Assembly (NCBI RefSeq): GCF_039729195.1
Contig: NZ_CP155796.1
Span: 744,001 to 808,000 of the forward strand
Direction of reading: 5' to 3'
Source of the DNA: Mycobacterium sp. DL
Lineage (GTDB): Bacteria > Actinomycetota > Actinomycetes > Mycobacteriales > Mycobacteriaceae
DNA: 64,000 nucleotides
The notes beneath the pieces were generated by a model, which was not told where the DNA came from, made no database searches, and saw only the letters and a program-made list of their open reading frames with translations. Below, piece after piece: positions 16,015 through 23,217 of this stretch. Numbering within the stretch: position 1 is the stretch's first letter; each line of letters begins with the position of its first letter. Made by a program: the position numbers and the translations under genes.

Positions 16015-17655
16015 TCAGAAGGGTGGTGGGTCGTCGCCGTAGTCGGGTTGGTGATCGCGGGGGTGGGCGAAGTACCCGGAGTAGTCCGCAGGCTGCGCGG
16101 GGCGTTCTTCCGCCTTCCGTTTGGCCTTACGGGCGGCGGCTCCGGCGGCGGCTTGGACGTCGCGCTCACGTTGAAGGGCATTGAGGCGTCGCTCGGCGGT
16201 GATGCGGTAGCGGCGTGCCTGTTCTCGAGGGTACCGGCGGCTGGGCATCATCACCTCCCGTCCCGGAATGCGCGGCGGCAAGGGTTCGTCGTGCCCGGGT
16301 GAGGGGGCGGTGGTGGTCTCCCAGCCCGGGAACAGCAGTCTGGAAAAGGGTTTGGTGACGTAGGTGCGACCGGTCGGCGTGGTCACCTGCACGGTGCCGT
16401 CGGGCAACTGCATGTCCGACCAGCCGTCCCAGAAAGTTTTGATCAAGTGATGAAATTTGCAGTAGCACTTGAGGTTTGACGGATGTGTCGGACCAGTCGG
16501 CCAGGGTCGGGTGTGGTCGATCTCGGCGTGTACAGCTGGACGGTCACAACCGGGAGCGCGGCATGTCAGATCGCGGGCGCGCACGAATTCGGCCAGCGCG
16601 ACCGAGGGGCGATACCCGTCGCTGCCGGTGATGGTGTCGGGCCCGCCGACGAAGCGGACTTTCGCGCCGTGGGCGATCAACTCGGCCAGCAAGGACGCGG
16701 GCAGGATCGCGCCGCGCGTCCCGGCGATGACACCTGGGGTGAGTTTGACAGCAGGCTTGGCCCGGGCTTCGGCGGTGGTCGGCACGGCATGCTCGGGTTC
16801 GGGTCCGTTGAAGCCCGGGTCGGGTGGCGCGTCGAGGGATGCCTTGTCGGCCACAGCGTGGATGGTCAGACTCGACGCGCGGCCGTCGTCGATCGTGGCG
16901 GCCGCGCAGTCGGGGTTGTCACAGCGGCAGGTCAGCACCAGGGACCCTGCCGCCAGCGCGCCCACCGCGTCGGCGCGGCGCTGTGCGGTGGTGCGCGGAT
17001 CGTCGTCACACACCCCGCGCACCATCGCGGTCAGTCGCTCTTCCACAAGTGCGGCATCCACAGCAGACAACCGCCCGAAGACGCTGGTTGTCCCCGTGGC
17101 GTCGTCGCGTTTGCCGACTGTGAACGAGCGGCCGCGGATCCGATCGCGGACTCGGCGAACCGCGTCGGGATCGTACTTGTCGATCCACATGTCGATGGCG
17201 TGTTCGAGTTTGGCCATCGACAGCACGCCCCACCCGTCGATCGCGTCGGTGAATGCGGAATCGAGCTGAGCCAGGGCCTGTCCGTCGACGACCAGGGCGG
17301 TGCGCCATACGACCATCGACACCATCCAGACAGGGACCTGCCCGGCCATGAACCGGCGCCCCAGCTTCGGGAACCGATCGCGCAGTGCGACCGCCAGATC
17401 CATCTGCCCCGATGCGCGTCCCGGGCTGATGTTCAACGCAGACCCGATCTGGGCGGCCGCGTTGTCCCAGTCATCACAGGCCCATCTCGGGCCGACGGGA
17501 TCAGCACAGTTGCGGTGCTGCCACTCTCCGATCGCGGCCACTTTGAACGCCTCGGCTTGCGTAGCCACGCGCGCCCACCCTGCGATGGCGTCCACCACGT
17601 CGGCATCAGACGCCACCGCGAGATCGGCGGGATCCAAAGGTAGAACTTCGAACAC
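16015..17655 (-). CDS. HNH endonuclease with DUF222 (13E12 repeat family)
   Basis: A 546-residue protein with an N-terminal DUF222 region (about 20-330) and an HNH nuclease domain (about 365-430): LTCRAPGCDRP with zinc-type cysteines, AEIDHTRPWP, then NLKCYCKFHHLIKT. A basic C-terminal tail follows. This is the product type of REP13E12-like elements that are scattered in mycobacterial genomes and often interrupt gene order. Here it lies between the Rv0480c counterpart and the accessory hydrolase. The GTG start lies inside a perfect LexA box with a -10 seven bases upstream, so expression should be DNA-damage induced and leaderless. Confidence 0.9.
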   Translation of the reverse strand: MFEVLPLDPADLAVASDADVVDAIAGWARVATQAEAFKVAAIGEWQHRNCADPVGPRWACDDWDNAAAQIGSALNISPGRASGQMDLAVALRDRFPKLGRRFMAGQVPVWMVSMVVWRTALVVDGQALAQLDSAFTDAIDGWGVLSMAKLEHAIDMWIDKYDPDAVRRVRDRIRGRSFTVGKRDDATGTTSVFGRLSAVDAALVEERLTAMVRGVCDDDPRTTAQRRADAVGALAAGSLVLTCRCDNPDCAAATIDDGRASSLTIHAVADKASLDAPPDPGFNGPEPEHAVPTTAEARAKPAVKLTPGVIAGTRGAILPASLLAELIAHGAKVRFVGGPDTITGSDGYRPSVALAEFVRARDLTCRAPGCDRPAVHAEIDHTRPWPTGPTHPSNLKCYCKFHHLIKTFWDGWSDMQLPDGTVQVTTPTGRTYVTKPFSRLLFPGWETTTAPSPGHDEPLPPRIPGREVMMPSRRYPREQARRYRITAERRLNALQRERDVQAAAGAAARKAKRKAEERPAQPADYSGYFAHPRDHQPDYGDDPPPF

Positions 17656-17663
17656 ATGTTCGA
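17648..17663 (-). promoter_or_regulatory. LexA (SOS) box overlapping the HNH gene start
   Basis: TCGAACACATGTTCGA is a perfect match to the mycobacterial SOS box TCGAAC-N4-GTTCGA. It overlaps the proposed -10 edge, the transcription start and the GTG start codon of the HNH gene, ideal for repression. DNA-damage control of 13E12-family genes is known in M. tuberculosis. Confidence 0.85.
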
Positions 17664-17690
17664 TTCTAGAGGAACCCGCCGACAGGTCAG
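17663..17690 (-). promoter_or_regulatory. promoter of the HNH gene (leaderless)
   Basis: On the minus strand CTGACC (17685-17690) and TAGAAT (17663-17668) are 16 bases apart. The -10 is seven bases before the GTG at 17655, predicting a transcript that starts at the start codon. It overlaps the LexA box. Confidence 0.55.
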
Positions 17691-17697
17691 TGCACCG

Positions 17698-18852
17698 TTA
17701 CGGTCCCCAGGCCGGTCGGCTGAGAGCGGCCGACTTCTTGCCGAGCTTGCCGGAACGCACCTGCGCGGCGAGGCTGTCGAGGATCACCCGTGAACTCAGC
17801 AGCGCGGTCTGCTCGGCCCAGTCGTAGGGCGGCGAGCATTCGACGACCTCGATACCGGCCAGTCCCGGCTCGGAGACCATCTTGACCAGGTTGAGCGCCT
17901 CCCGCGGCAGCAGACCACCCGGTTCCGGCCAGCCCGTTCCCGGCACGAAGCCGGCGTCGATGACGTCGATGTCGAACGACAGGTACACCGCCTTGGCGCC
18001 CTTCCAGGCGATCTCGAGGGCCGTCTCCGCAATTTTTTCGATGCCGACCCGCTCCACGTCGCCGACGGTGATCACCGTGGACTTGCGGTCGCGGCCCACC
18101 TTGACGCCCTCACGCGGGCTCTGCCACCCGCCGATGCCGATCTGCACCAGGTTCGTCGCGGGAGCGTTCTTGATGTTGGTCGCGTGGAACCACGGCGTGG
18201 TGTGCATCCGCTCGTCGAGGTCGGTTTCCTGGGTGTCGACATGGCGGTCGAAATGGATGATGCCGATGTTGCCGTCCATGTAGGGCGCCAGACCGCGGAT
18301 GGTCGGGAAGCCGATGGAGTGGTCTCCACCGAGCACGATCGGCATCACGCCCTTCTGTGCGACGTGTGCCATCGCCTGGCTGATCTGGTCGAACGACTTC
18401 TCCAGGTTGCCCGGGATGGTGAACACGTCACCGATGTCGACCATGTTGAGTTGCTCGCGCAGGTCGACGCCGGACTCGTAGTTGTAGGTGCCGAACAGGT
18501 TCGTCGAGCGCCGGATGCCCTGCGGTCCGAACCGTGTTCCGGGGCGGTAGGTGGCACCCGCGTCGAGCGGCACCCCGAAGATGGCGACCTCGGCGTCGTC
18601 GACCTCGTTGACGTCCTCGATGAACGGACATTTGAGGAAGGTGCCGCGCTCGCCGGCGAAGTGCGGTTTCTCGCCTCGGACGAACGTCGAGATGGTGCGG
18701 TCGTTGATCGTGGGGGCGGCCTGCAGGCCGAAACTCAGACCGCGGTCGATCTCCTCGCGGAGTCGCCGGTCCGACAGATTCGCCTCCGCCTGCTGGGCCC
18801 AGGCCCCCTCGGCGTTGGGCAGGGACGGGTCGGGATGTCCAGAATCGGGCAC
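17698..18852 (-). CDS. agmatinase-family ureohydrolase, candidate guanidine hydrolase
   Basis: A 384-residue arginase-fold metalloenzyme. Metal ligands are visible as H178 (GGDHS), D202-R-H204-V-D206, and D294/D296 in SFDIDVIDAG. The usual DAHxD is replaced by DRHVD, followed by TQETDLDERMHTTPWFHAT, a block I associate with the GdmH-type (nickel-dependent guanidine hydrolase) branch rather than classical SpeB. The N-terminus is about 80 residues longer than in a minimal agmatinase. It is divergent from a sodium symporter that has a guanidine-I riboswitch, which strengthens the guanidine assignment. Automatic annotation would probably say agmatinase/speB. GTG start with GAAGGAG upstream. No hypA/hypB nickel chaperone genes are nearby. 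Confidence 0.8.
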   Translation of the reverse strand: MPDSGHPDPSLPNAEGAWAQQAEANLSDRRLREEIDRGLSFGLQAAPTINDRTISTFVRGEKPHFAGERGTFLKCPFIEDVNEVDDAEVAIFGVPLDAGATYRPGTRFGPQGIRRSTNLFGTYNYESGVDLREQLNMVDIGDVFTIPGNLEKSFDQISQAMAHVAQKGVMPIVLGGDHSIGFPTIRGLAPYMDGNIGIIHFDRHVDTQETDLDERMHTTPWFHATNIKNAPATNLVQIGIGGWQSPREGVKVGRDRKSTVITVGDVERVGIEKIAETALEIAWKGAKAVYLSFDIDVIDAGFVPGTGWPEPGGLLPREALNLVKMVSEPGLAGIEVVECSPPYDWAEQTALLSSRVILDSLAAQVRSGKLGKKSAALSRPAWGP

Positions 18853-18910
18853 GAGCGCTCCTTCACGCGCCGTCTTGTCGCTGACCGGGTACGACGCACC
18901 TCGTCCGGGG

Positions 18911-18920
18911 GAACCGGTTC
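18911..18920. promoter_or_regulatory. palindrome GAACCGGTTC in the hydrolase leader
   Basis: A perfect 10-base palindrome 59 bases upstream of the hydrolase start. The same ten bases form the core of the palindrome at 5051-5064 in front of aceA. Possible operator of unknown protein. Confidence 0.3.
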
Positions 18921-18978
18921 ACGCGGCCCCCTGCGGTTCATTGTTGGCACAGTCGCGAATTGCTGTCCAGCGCTAACG

Positions 18979-18994
18979 GAAACGTGGCGTTAAC
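18979..18994 (+). promoter_or_regulatory. weak GlnR-like half-site pair
   Basis: GAAAC-GTGGCG-TTAAC has the five-six-five spacing of actinobacterial GlnR boxes (AC-N9-AC), though the second half departs from GNAAC/GTNAC. It lies in the divergent region between two genes of probable nitrogen metabolism. Low confidence. Confidence 0.2.
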
Positions 18995-19060
18995 ACCTCA
19001 CGCGACAAGGCGTAACGAAGCGGGTTTTTCCTGATCGGGACTCACATCGGCATGTGGGGC

Positions 19061-19160
19061 GCGTCTAGGGTTCCGCCGTTCGCGGGTCTGGTCCGAGAGA
19101 CGCAGGCGACTCCGGCGGCGATGCCGGACCGTTCCACGGCGGGATAAAAGCCCGGGAGGC
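19061..19160 (+). ncRNA. guanidine-I riboswitch (ykkC, subtype 1)
   Basis: The conserved ykkC blocks appear in order: CTAGGGTTCCG (19065-19075), CTGGTCCGAGAGACGCAGGC (about 19088-19107), a variable hairpin around GGCGGCGATGCC, and ACGGCGGGATAAAAGCCCGG (19136-19155). P1 can form between GCGTCT (19061-19066) and GGAGGC (19155-19160). The pattern fits the guanidine-sensing subtype rather than the ppGpp/PRPP subtypes as far as can be judged by eye. It lies 54 bases before the symporter start, on the same strand. The 18853-19214 region holds nothing else beyond promoters and weak operator candidates. Confidence 0.9.
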
Positions 19161-19214
19161 TCCATTGCCGGGTGTGGGCGCTCTGCGTCCGGCGATTTAG
19201 CAGGAGGCTCCTCG
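19155..19214 (+). promoter_or_regulatory. riboswitch expression platform with RBS-sequestering repeat
   Basis: GGAGGCTCC occurs at the aptamer 3' edge (19155-19163) and again over the ribosome binding site (19203-19211). Each copy is nearly self-complementary, so the two can pair at 8 of 9 positions. Forming P1 would occupy the first copy and free the ribosome binding site. Between them TTGCCGG (19165-19171) and CCGGCGA (19189-19195) can form a hairpin. No U-tract is present, so translational control is more likely than termination. Confidence 0.5.
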
Positions 19215-20756
19215 ATGATTCTCTTCGGAATCGGCGTCAGCATCGCCCTCGTCGCATTTGTCGGCTTCTACGTCGCCCGAAAGGTCGGCGGCGACAGCAC
19301 CAACTTCCTGGTGGCAGGTCGCATGCTGCCGCTACCGCTCGTTGGCGCGGCGTTGATGGGTCAGGCCGTCGACACCAACGCCACGCTTGGAAATACTGAT
19401 CTGGCAGCGGAATTCGGGTTCTGGGCCGGGGCGTCGCTACCGCTCGGCCTGGCACTGTGCTTGGTGCTGACCGGCATCTTCTTCGCCAAGCCGATGAACC
19501 GGATGGGGCTGACGACCTTTCCCGACTACTTCCGGTTGCGCTTCGGCAGGAAGGTGGAGATCTCGTCGTCGATCCTCCTGATCGCCGCTTTCTGCATCCT
19601 GGTGGCGGGCAACCTGGTGGCCGGTGGCTACCTGTTCAATTACTTCGCCGGCATCCCCTACTGGGTGGGTGTCGTCGCCATCGCCCTGATCGTGGTGGCC
19701 TACACCGGTGCAGGCGGAATGATCGCCGACGCCTACACCGCAATCATCCAGATGACCCTGATCCTGGTCGGCTCCGTCGCCACCCTGATCTGGGTGACCG
19801 TCGCCTACGGTCTGACCATCCCGCAGGGTATGAACCCGTTCGACTTCGGCCAACTCACAGACCCGGCCCAGGGCGCCACCATCAACTGGGCGACGCTGAT
19901 CGCGCTGGGCATCGGTGACATCGTGGCCATCGACTTCATGCAGCGCATCTTTGCTGCCCGTAGTCCCGAGATCGCCAGGCGCGCATGCTTTGTAGGTGCC
20001 GGGGGCGCAGCCGCGATTGGCATTCCGTTCGCACTGATCGCATTGGCCTCGACGGCGATCCTGCCGGCGGAGATCGACGGACCGGTGCTGTTCGTCCTGC
20101 TCGATCAATACGCGCCCGTGGCGCTGACCATCGTCGTGCTCTGCGGCATCGTCGGGGCGTCGATGAGCACCGCCAACGGCGCCATCCTGGCCACCGCGTC
20201 CGTCGCCGTCCGCAACATCGGGCAGGTGCGCCGGGTGCATGTCGAAGGCAAGGCCGATCCGTTGCTGCGGGCCACCCGACTGATGATGATTCCGATGACA
20301 TTGGGTTCGGTGGGATTCGCGATCTACGTCAAGCAGACCGGCATCCTGCTCACACTCGCTTTCGACCTCTTGCTGGCCTGCCTGATCGTGCCGTTCGTAC
20401 TCGGGCTGGTGTGGCGCCGGGGGACCAGTGTGGCGGCGATGGCGGCGATCGTGGTGGGTCTGTCGGTCAGGCTGGTCCTCTTCGTGATGACCCCGACGAT
20501 GTTCGGCGTCGACAACACCATCCTCTACATCCCCAACGACCTGATCGGACCGTCCTTCGACGGTTGGCCGACGTTCATCGCATTTGGAGCGTCGCTGATC
20601 ACCTACCTCGTCGTGGCGCTGGTGACACCGCCTGCGCATCTGCGCGGCCTCGACATCCAAGTGGCGCAGGACCTCGACGACGCTCTTGAGGATGTCGACC
20701 GCAAGGACGGGGACGACGCACTCGTTCCCGCCAAGGCCGTGGCTGAAGCGACGTAG
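19215..20756 (+). CDS. sodium:solute symporter (SSS family), likely guanidine-related
   Basis: A 513-residue integral membrane transporter with about 13 predicted helices and SSS-family features: YVARKVGGDSTNFLVAGR at the N-terminus, DTNATLGNTD in the first unwound helix region, and GIVGASMSTANGAILATASV. The family couples sodium entry to uptake of urea-like compounds, proline, sugars or polyamines. The ATG follows AGGAGG. It is controlled by the guanidine-I riboswitch immediately upstream and stands back to back with a ureohydrolase, so guanidine or a guanidino compound is the likely substrate (inference). This gene has no counterpart that I recall in H37Rv. Confidence 0.88.
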   Translation: MILFGIGVSIALVAFVGFYVARKVGGDSTNFLVAGRMLPLPLVGAALMGQAVDTNATLGNTDLAAEFGFWAGASLPLGLALCLVLTGIFFAKPMNRMGLTTFPDYFRLRFGRKVEISSSILLIAAFCILVAGNLVAGGYLFNYFAGIPYWVGVVAIALIVVAYTGAGGMIADAYTAIIQMTLILVGSVATLIWVTVAYGLTIPQGMNPFDFGQLTDPAQGATINWATLIALGIGDIVAIDFMQRIFAARSPEIARRACFVGAGGAAAIGIPFALIALASTAILPAEIDGPVLFVLLDQYAPVALTIVVLCGIVGASMSTANGAILATASVAVRNIGQVRRVHVEGKADPLLRATRLMMIPMTLGSVGFAIYVKQTGILLTLAFDLLLACLIVPFVLGLVWRRGTSVAAMAAIVVGLSVRLVLFVMTPTMFGVDNTILYIPNDLIGPSFDGWPTFIAFGASLITYLVVALVTPPAHLRGLDIQVAQDLDDALEDVDRKDGDDALVPAKAVAEAT

Positions 20757-20766
20757 CGCACGTGCG
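20757..20766. other. 10-base palindrome between convergent genes
   Basis: CGCACGTGCG lies just after the symporter stop codon, 22 bases before the end of the convergent methyltransferase-like gene. It has no loop, so it is a poor terminator. Nothing else is recognisable in this gap. Confidence 0.3.
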
Positions 20767-20787
20767 AGGGCGGCCGGCCCATCCCGC

Positions 20788-21597
20788 TCAGTCGGGGGCG
20801 ACGGCCGACCACGGCACCGTGAGGATGCCGTCCCGAAGGCTCCGACGCGGTGACTTCACCGGGAATCCCTCGGCGACAAGAAGTTCCATCATCGCGCGCC
20901 ACCGCACCCGGGGTCCGAACACGCCGTGGCCGGCGACGCTGGCCCATGCCCGGTCGGCGGCCTGTAGCAGTGTGTGGATCGGCCGGCCGGCGACGTTGTG
21001 GTGGATCAGGACCTTGGGCAACCGCTCGGCCAGATCCGACGGCCGCTCGATGGCGAACGGGTCGCACGCCAACGTCAGGCTCACCACCGAGGTCGAGTCG
21101 AGCAGCACCCAGCAGCATCGCCGGCCGAGCTCGTCGCACGTGCCGTCGATGATCAGCCCGCCCGGCGCCAAGGCCCGCCGCATCGCCGTCCATGCCTCGG
21201 TCACGGCGTCCTCGGGGTACTGCCGCAGCACGTTGAACGCGCGCACCAGCGCCGGTCGGTGGCCGGCCAACTCGAAACCGCCCCGCGCGAATTCGACCCC
21301 GGGTACCGACCCGTCCTGCACGGCGGCCTGGCCGACGCGCACCCGGTCCGGTTCGATCTCGAGTCCGAGCACCCGGATGTCGGAGCGGACCCACCGCAGT
21401 CGCATCGCGAGCTCCAACGTCGTCACCGGGAGCGCGCCGTAGCCGAGGTCCACGACGAGCGGGTCGGCAGCGGACTGCAGTGCGTTGCGGACCCGCGGTG
21501 AGTGCACCAGCCAGCGATCGCTGCGCCGGAGCCGATTGTGGCCCGTGGTGCCCCGGGTGATCGCGCCGATCGGCGCGACCTGCCCACGCTGAGCCAT
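20788..21597 (-). CDS. class I SAM-dependent methyltransferase-like protein
   Basis: A 269-residue protein with a Rossmann methyltransferase-like layout. A motif I variant VVDLGYGALPVTTLELA (about 43-59) has tyrosine where the usual glycine-rich loop has cysteine. An acidic strand-2 end follows at VLGLEIEPDR, then RRALAPGGLIIDGTCDE as motif III. The ATG at 21597 is selected because the longer frame upstream runs into the neighbouring gene. Substrate unknown. It occupies the junction between the guanidine-type unit and the Rv0481c counterpart and belongs to the accessory segment relative to H37Rv. Confidence 0.75.
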   Translation of the reverse strand: MAQRGQVAPIGAITRGTTGHNRLRRSDRWLVHSPRVRNALQSAADPLVVDLGYGALPVTTLELAMRLRWVRSDIRVLGLEIEPDRVRVGQAAVQDGSVPGVEFARGGFELAGHRPALVRAFNVLRQYPEDAVTEAWTAMRRALAPGGLIIDGTCDELGRRCCWVLLDSTSVVSLTLACDPFAIERPSDLAERLPKVLIHHNVAGRPIHTLLQAADRAWASVAGHGVFGPRVRWRAMMELLVAEGFPVKSPRRSLRDGILTVPWSAVAPD

Positions 21598-21619
21598 GGG
21601 CCCTGATTCTAGTTCCCGA

Positions 21620-22132
21620 TCAGGAGTTTTCCGTGATCCACACCGTGGTGAAGCGTTGCTCTGCGATGAGCAGCTCGACCAGCTGGCCACCGATGAAGTT
21701 CTCGATCTTGCCGCCCACGAGCGGAACCCGGACCTCCACGGTGGCGGAGAAATCCATCCGCGAACCGGGCCGGGAGGCCGTCGGCGCCAGCACCGCATCG
21801 CCGTTGAGGCTGGCCGGCGCCCCCGGGATGGTGCCGACGACGACCCCGGACGCCCGCCCGTCGACCAACGGCGTCCAGGTCTCCTCCCGCACGAGACTCA
21901 GGTCGCCGCGGTGGAATTGACTCACCAGTGCGGGCAGCCTGTCGGCGCGCAGCGTCTGGGTGGTCCGGATGCGGATCCCGCCGTCGGTGCCGACCGCGAG
22001 TTCGTCGAGCGTGGCGTGGTCGGTGCCGGAGTCGCTCAGGCGCACCAGCCAGTACTGCTCGTCGCTGAACGCGCGGTGGACCTGCTCGACCGTGCCGTCG
22101 TATTCGGCGGCCATGTCGAATGAACGCGGCAT
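21620..22132 (-). CDS. DUF2505/SRPBCC-type protein (Rv0481c-like)
   Basis: A 170-residue protein with the START/SRPBCC-like pattern of DUF2505: SFDMAAEYDGTVEQVHRAF at the N-terminus, alternating strands through the middle, and a C-terminal long helix NFIGGQLVELLIAEQRFTTV that would cap a hydrophobic pocket. The ligand is unknown. The ATG is 26 bases from the divergent murB start, so the two promoters overlap. It matches Rv0481c, divergent from murB in H37Rv. Confidence 0.82.
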   Translation of the reverse strand: MPRSFDMAAEYDGTVEQVHRAFSDEQYWLVRLSDSGTDHATLDELAVGTDGGIRIRTTQTLRADRLPALVSQFHRGDLSLVREETWTPLVDGRASGVVVGTIPGAPASLNGDAVLAPTASRPGSRMDFSATVEVRVPLVGGKIENFIGGQLVELLIAEQRFTTVWITENS

Positions 22133-22158
22133 GAAAAACCACGCTACCGTTACCGCCC

Positions 22159-23208
22159 GTGGTCTCTTCGTCGACAGGGGGCGTGGCGGTAGCCGAGAAC
22201 GTGCCGCTGGCACCGTTGACCACCCTGCGTGTCGGGCCGGTCGCCCGTCGCCTCTTCACCTGCACGACCACCGAGCAGGTCATCGAGGTGCTGCGGGCCG
22301 TCGGTCCGGATGCACTGGTGCTGGCCGGCGGTTCGAACGTGCTGCTCGCCGATGACCTCGACGGCCTGACCGTCGTCAAGTTGGCGAACACCGGGATCGT
22401 CGTCGACGGCGCGGTACTGCGGGCCGAGGCCGGGGCGGTATGGGATGACGTCGTCGTCGCGTCGCTGGCGCACGGCCTGGGCGGGCTGGAATGCCTGTCG
22501 GGGATTCCGGGTTCGACGGGTGCGACTCCGGTGCAGAACGTGGGCGCCTACGGAGCCGAGGTCGCCGACACCATCAGCCGGGTCAGACTGTTGGACCGGC
22601 GCACCGGCGACGAACGTTGGGTCTCACCGGATCATCTCCAGTTCGGTTACCGCACAAGCATTCTGAAGAACTCGTCGGCCTCGGTGGTGTTGGAGGTCGA
22701 GTTCACCCTGGACCCGGCAGGACTGAGCGCGCCGCTGCGCTACGGCGAACTGGCCGCCGCACTGAACACCACCCCGGGACAGCGCGCGGACCCGGCGCTG
22801 GTGCGCGCGGCGGTGCTGTCGCTGCGAGCAGGCAAGGGCATGGTGCTCGACGACCACGACCACGACACCTGGAGCGTGGGGTCGTTCTTCACCAACCCCG
22901 TGGTCACGCACGCCGAGTTCGACCGCCTCGCCGCCGCGGTCGAGGGGCCGGTGCCGAACTATCCGGCGCCGGACGGGGTGAAGTTGGCAGCGGGCTGGCT
23001 CGTCGAGCGCGCCGGCTTCGGAAAGGGTTATCCCGACCCCGGGGCACCCGCCCGCCTGTCCACCAAGCATGCTCTGGCGCTCACCAACCGCGGCCATGCG
23101 ACCACCGCCGACGTCCTCGCGCTGGCCAGGGCGGTACGCGACGGGGTGGAAACCGCATTCGGGATCGAACTCACACCCGAGCCTGTGCTGATCGGGTGTT
23201 TTCTCTAG
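22159..23208 (+). CDS. murB: UDP-N-acetylenolpyruvoylglucosamine reductase
   Basis: FAD-dependent reduction of UDP-GlcNAc-enolpyruvate to UDP-MurNAc in peptidoglycan synthesis. A 349-residue protein with FAD-binding [14 protein letters not shown] near 55, [18 protein letters not shown] near 115-132, YRTSILK, the catalytic serine S242 in [21 protein letters not shown] and a C-terminal glutamate in TPEPVLIG. The GTG at 22159 is used; GTG at 22183 would remove eight residues. It is followed after 9 bases by the L,D-transpeptidase gene, forming a cell-wall pair as in H37Rv (Rv0482-Rv0483). Confidence 0.96.
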   Translation: MVSSSTGGVAVAENVPLAPLTTLRVGPVARRLFTCTTTEQVIEVLRAVGPDALVLAGGSNVLLADDLDGLTVVKLANTGIVVDGAVLRAEAGAVWDDVVVASLAHGLGGLECLSGIPGSTGATPVQNVGAYGAEVADTISRVRLLDRRTGDERWVSPDHLQFGYRTSILKNSSASVVLEVEFTLDPAGLSAPLRYGELAAALNTTPGQRADPALVRAAVLSLRAGKGMVLDDHDHDTWSVGSFFTNPVVTHAEFDRLAAAVEGPVPNYPAPDGVKLAAGWLVERAGFGKGYPDPGAPARLSTKHALALTNRGHATTADVLALARAVRDGVETAFGIELTPEPVLIGCFL

Positions 23209-23217
23209 GTACCCTGG

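Noticed and set aside
18911..18920. GAACCGGTTC as a second LexA box
   Set aside because: The SOS consensus needs four bases between GAAC and GTTC; here there are two.
19437..20660. 407-codon open frame antisense to the symporter
   Set aside because: Histidine/aspartate/glutamine-rich shadow of a hydrophobic protein; no domain.
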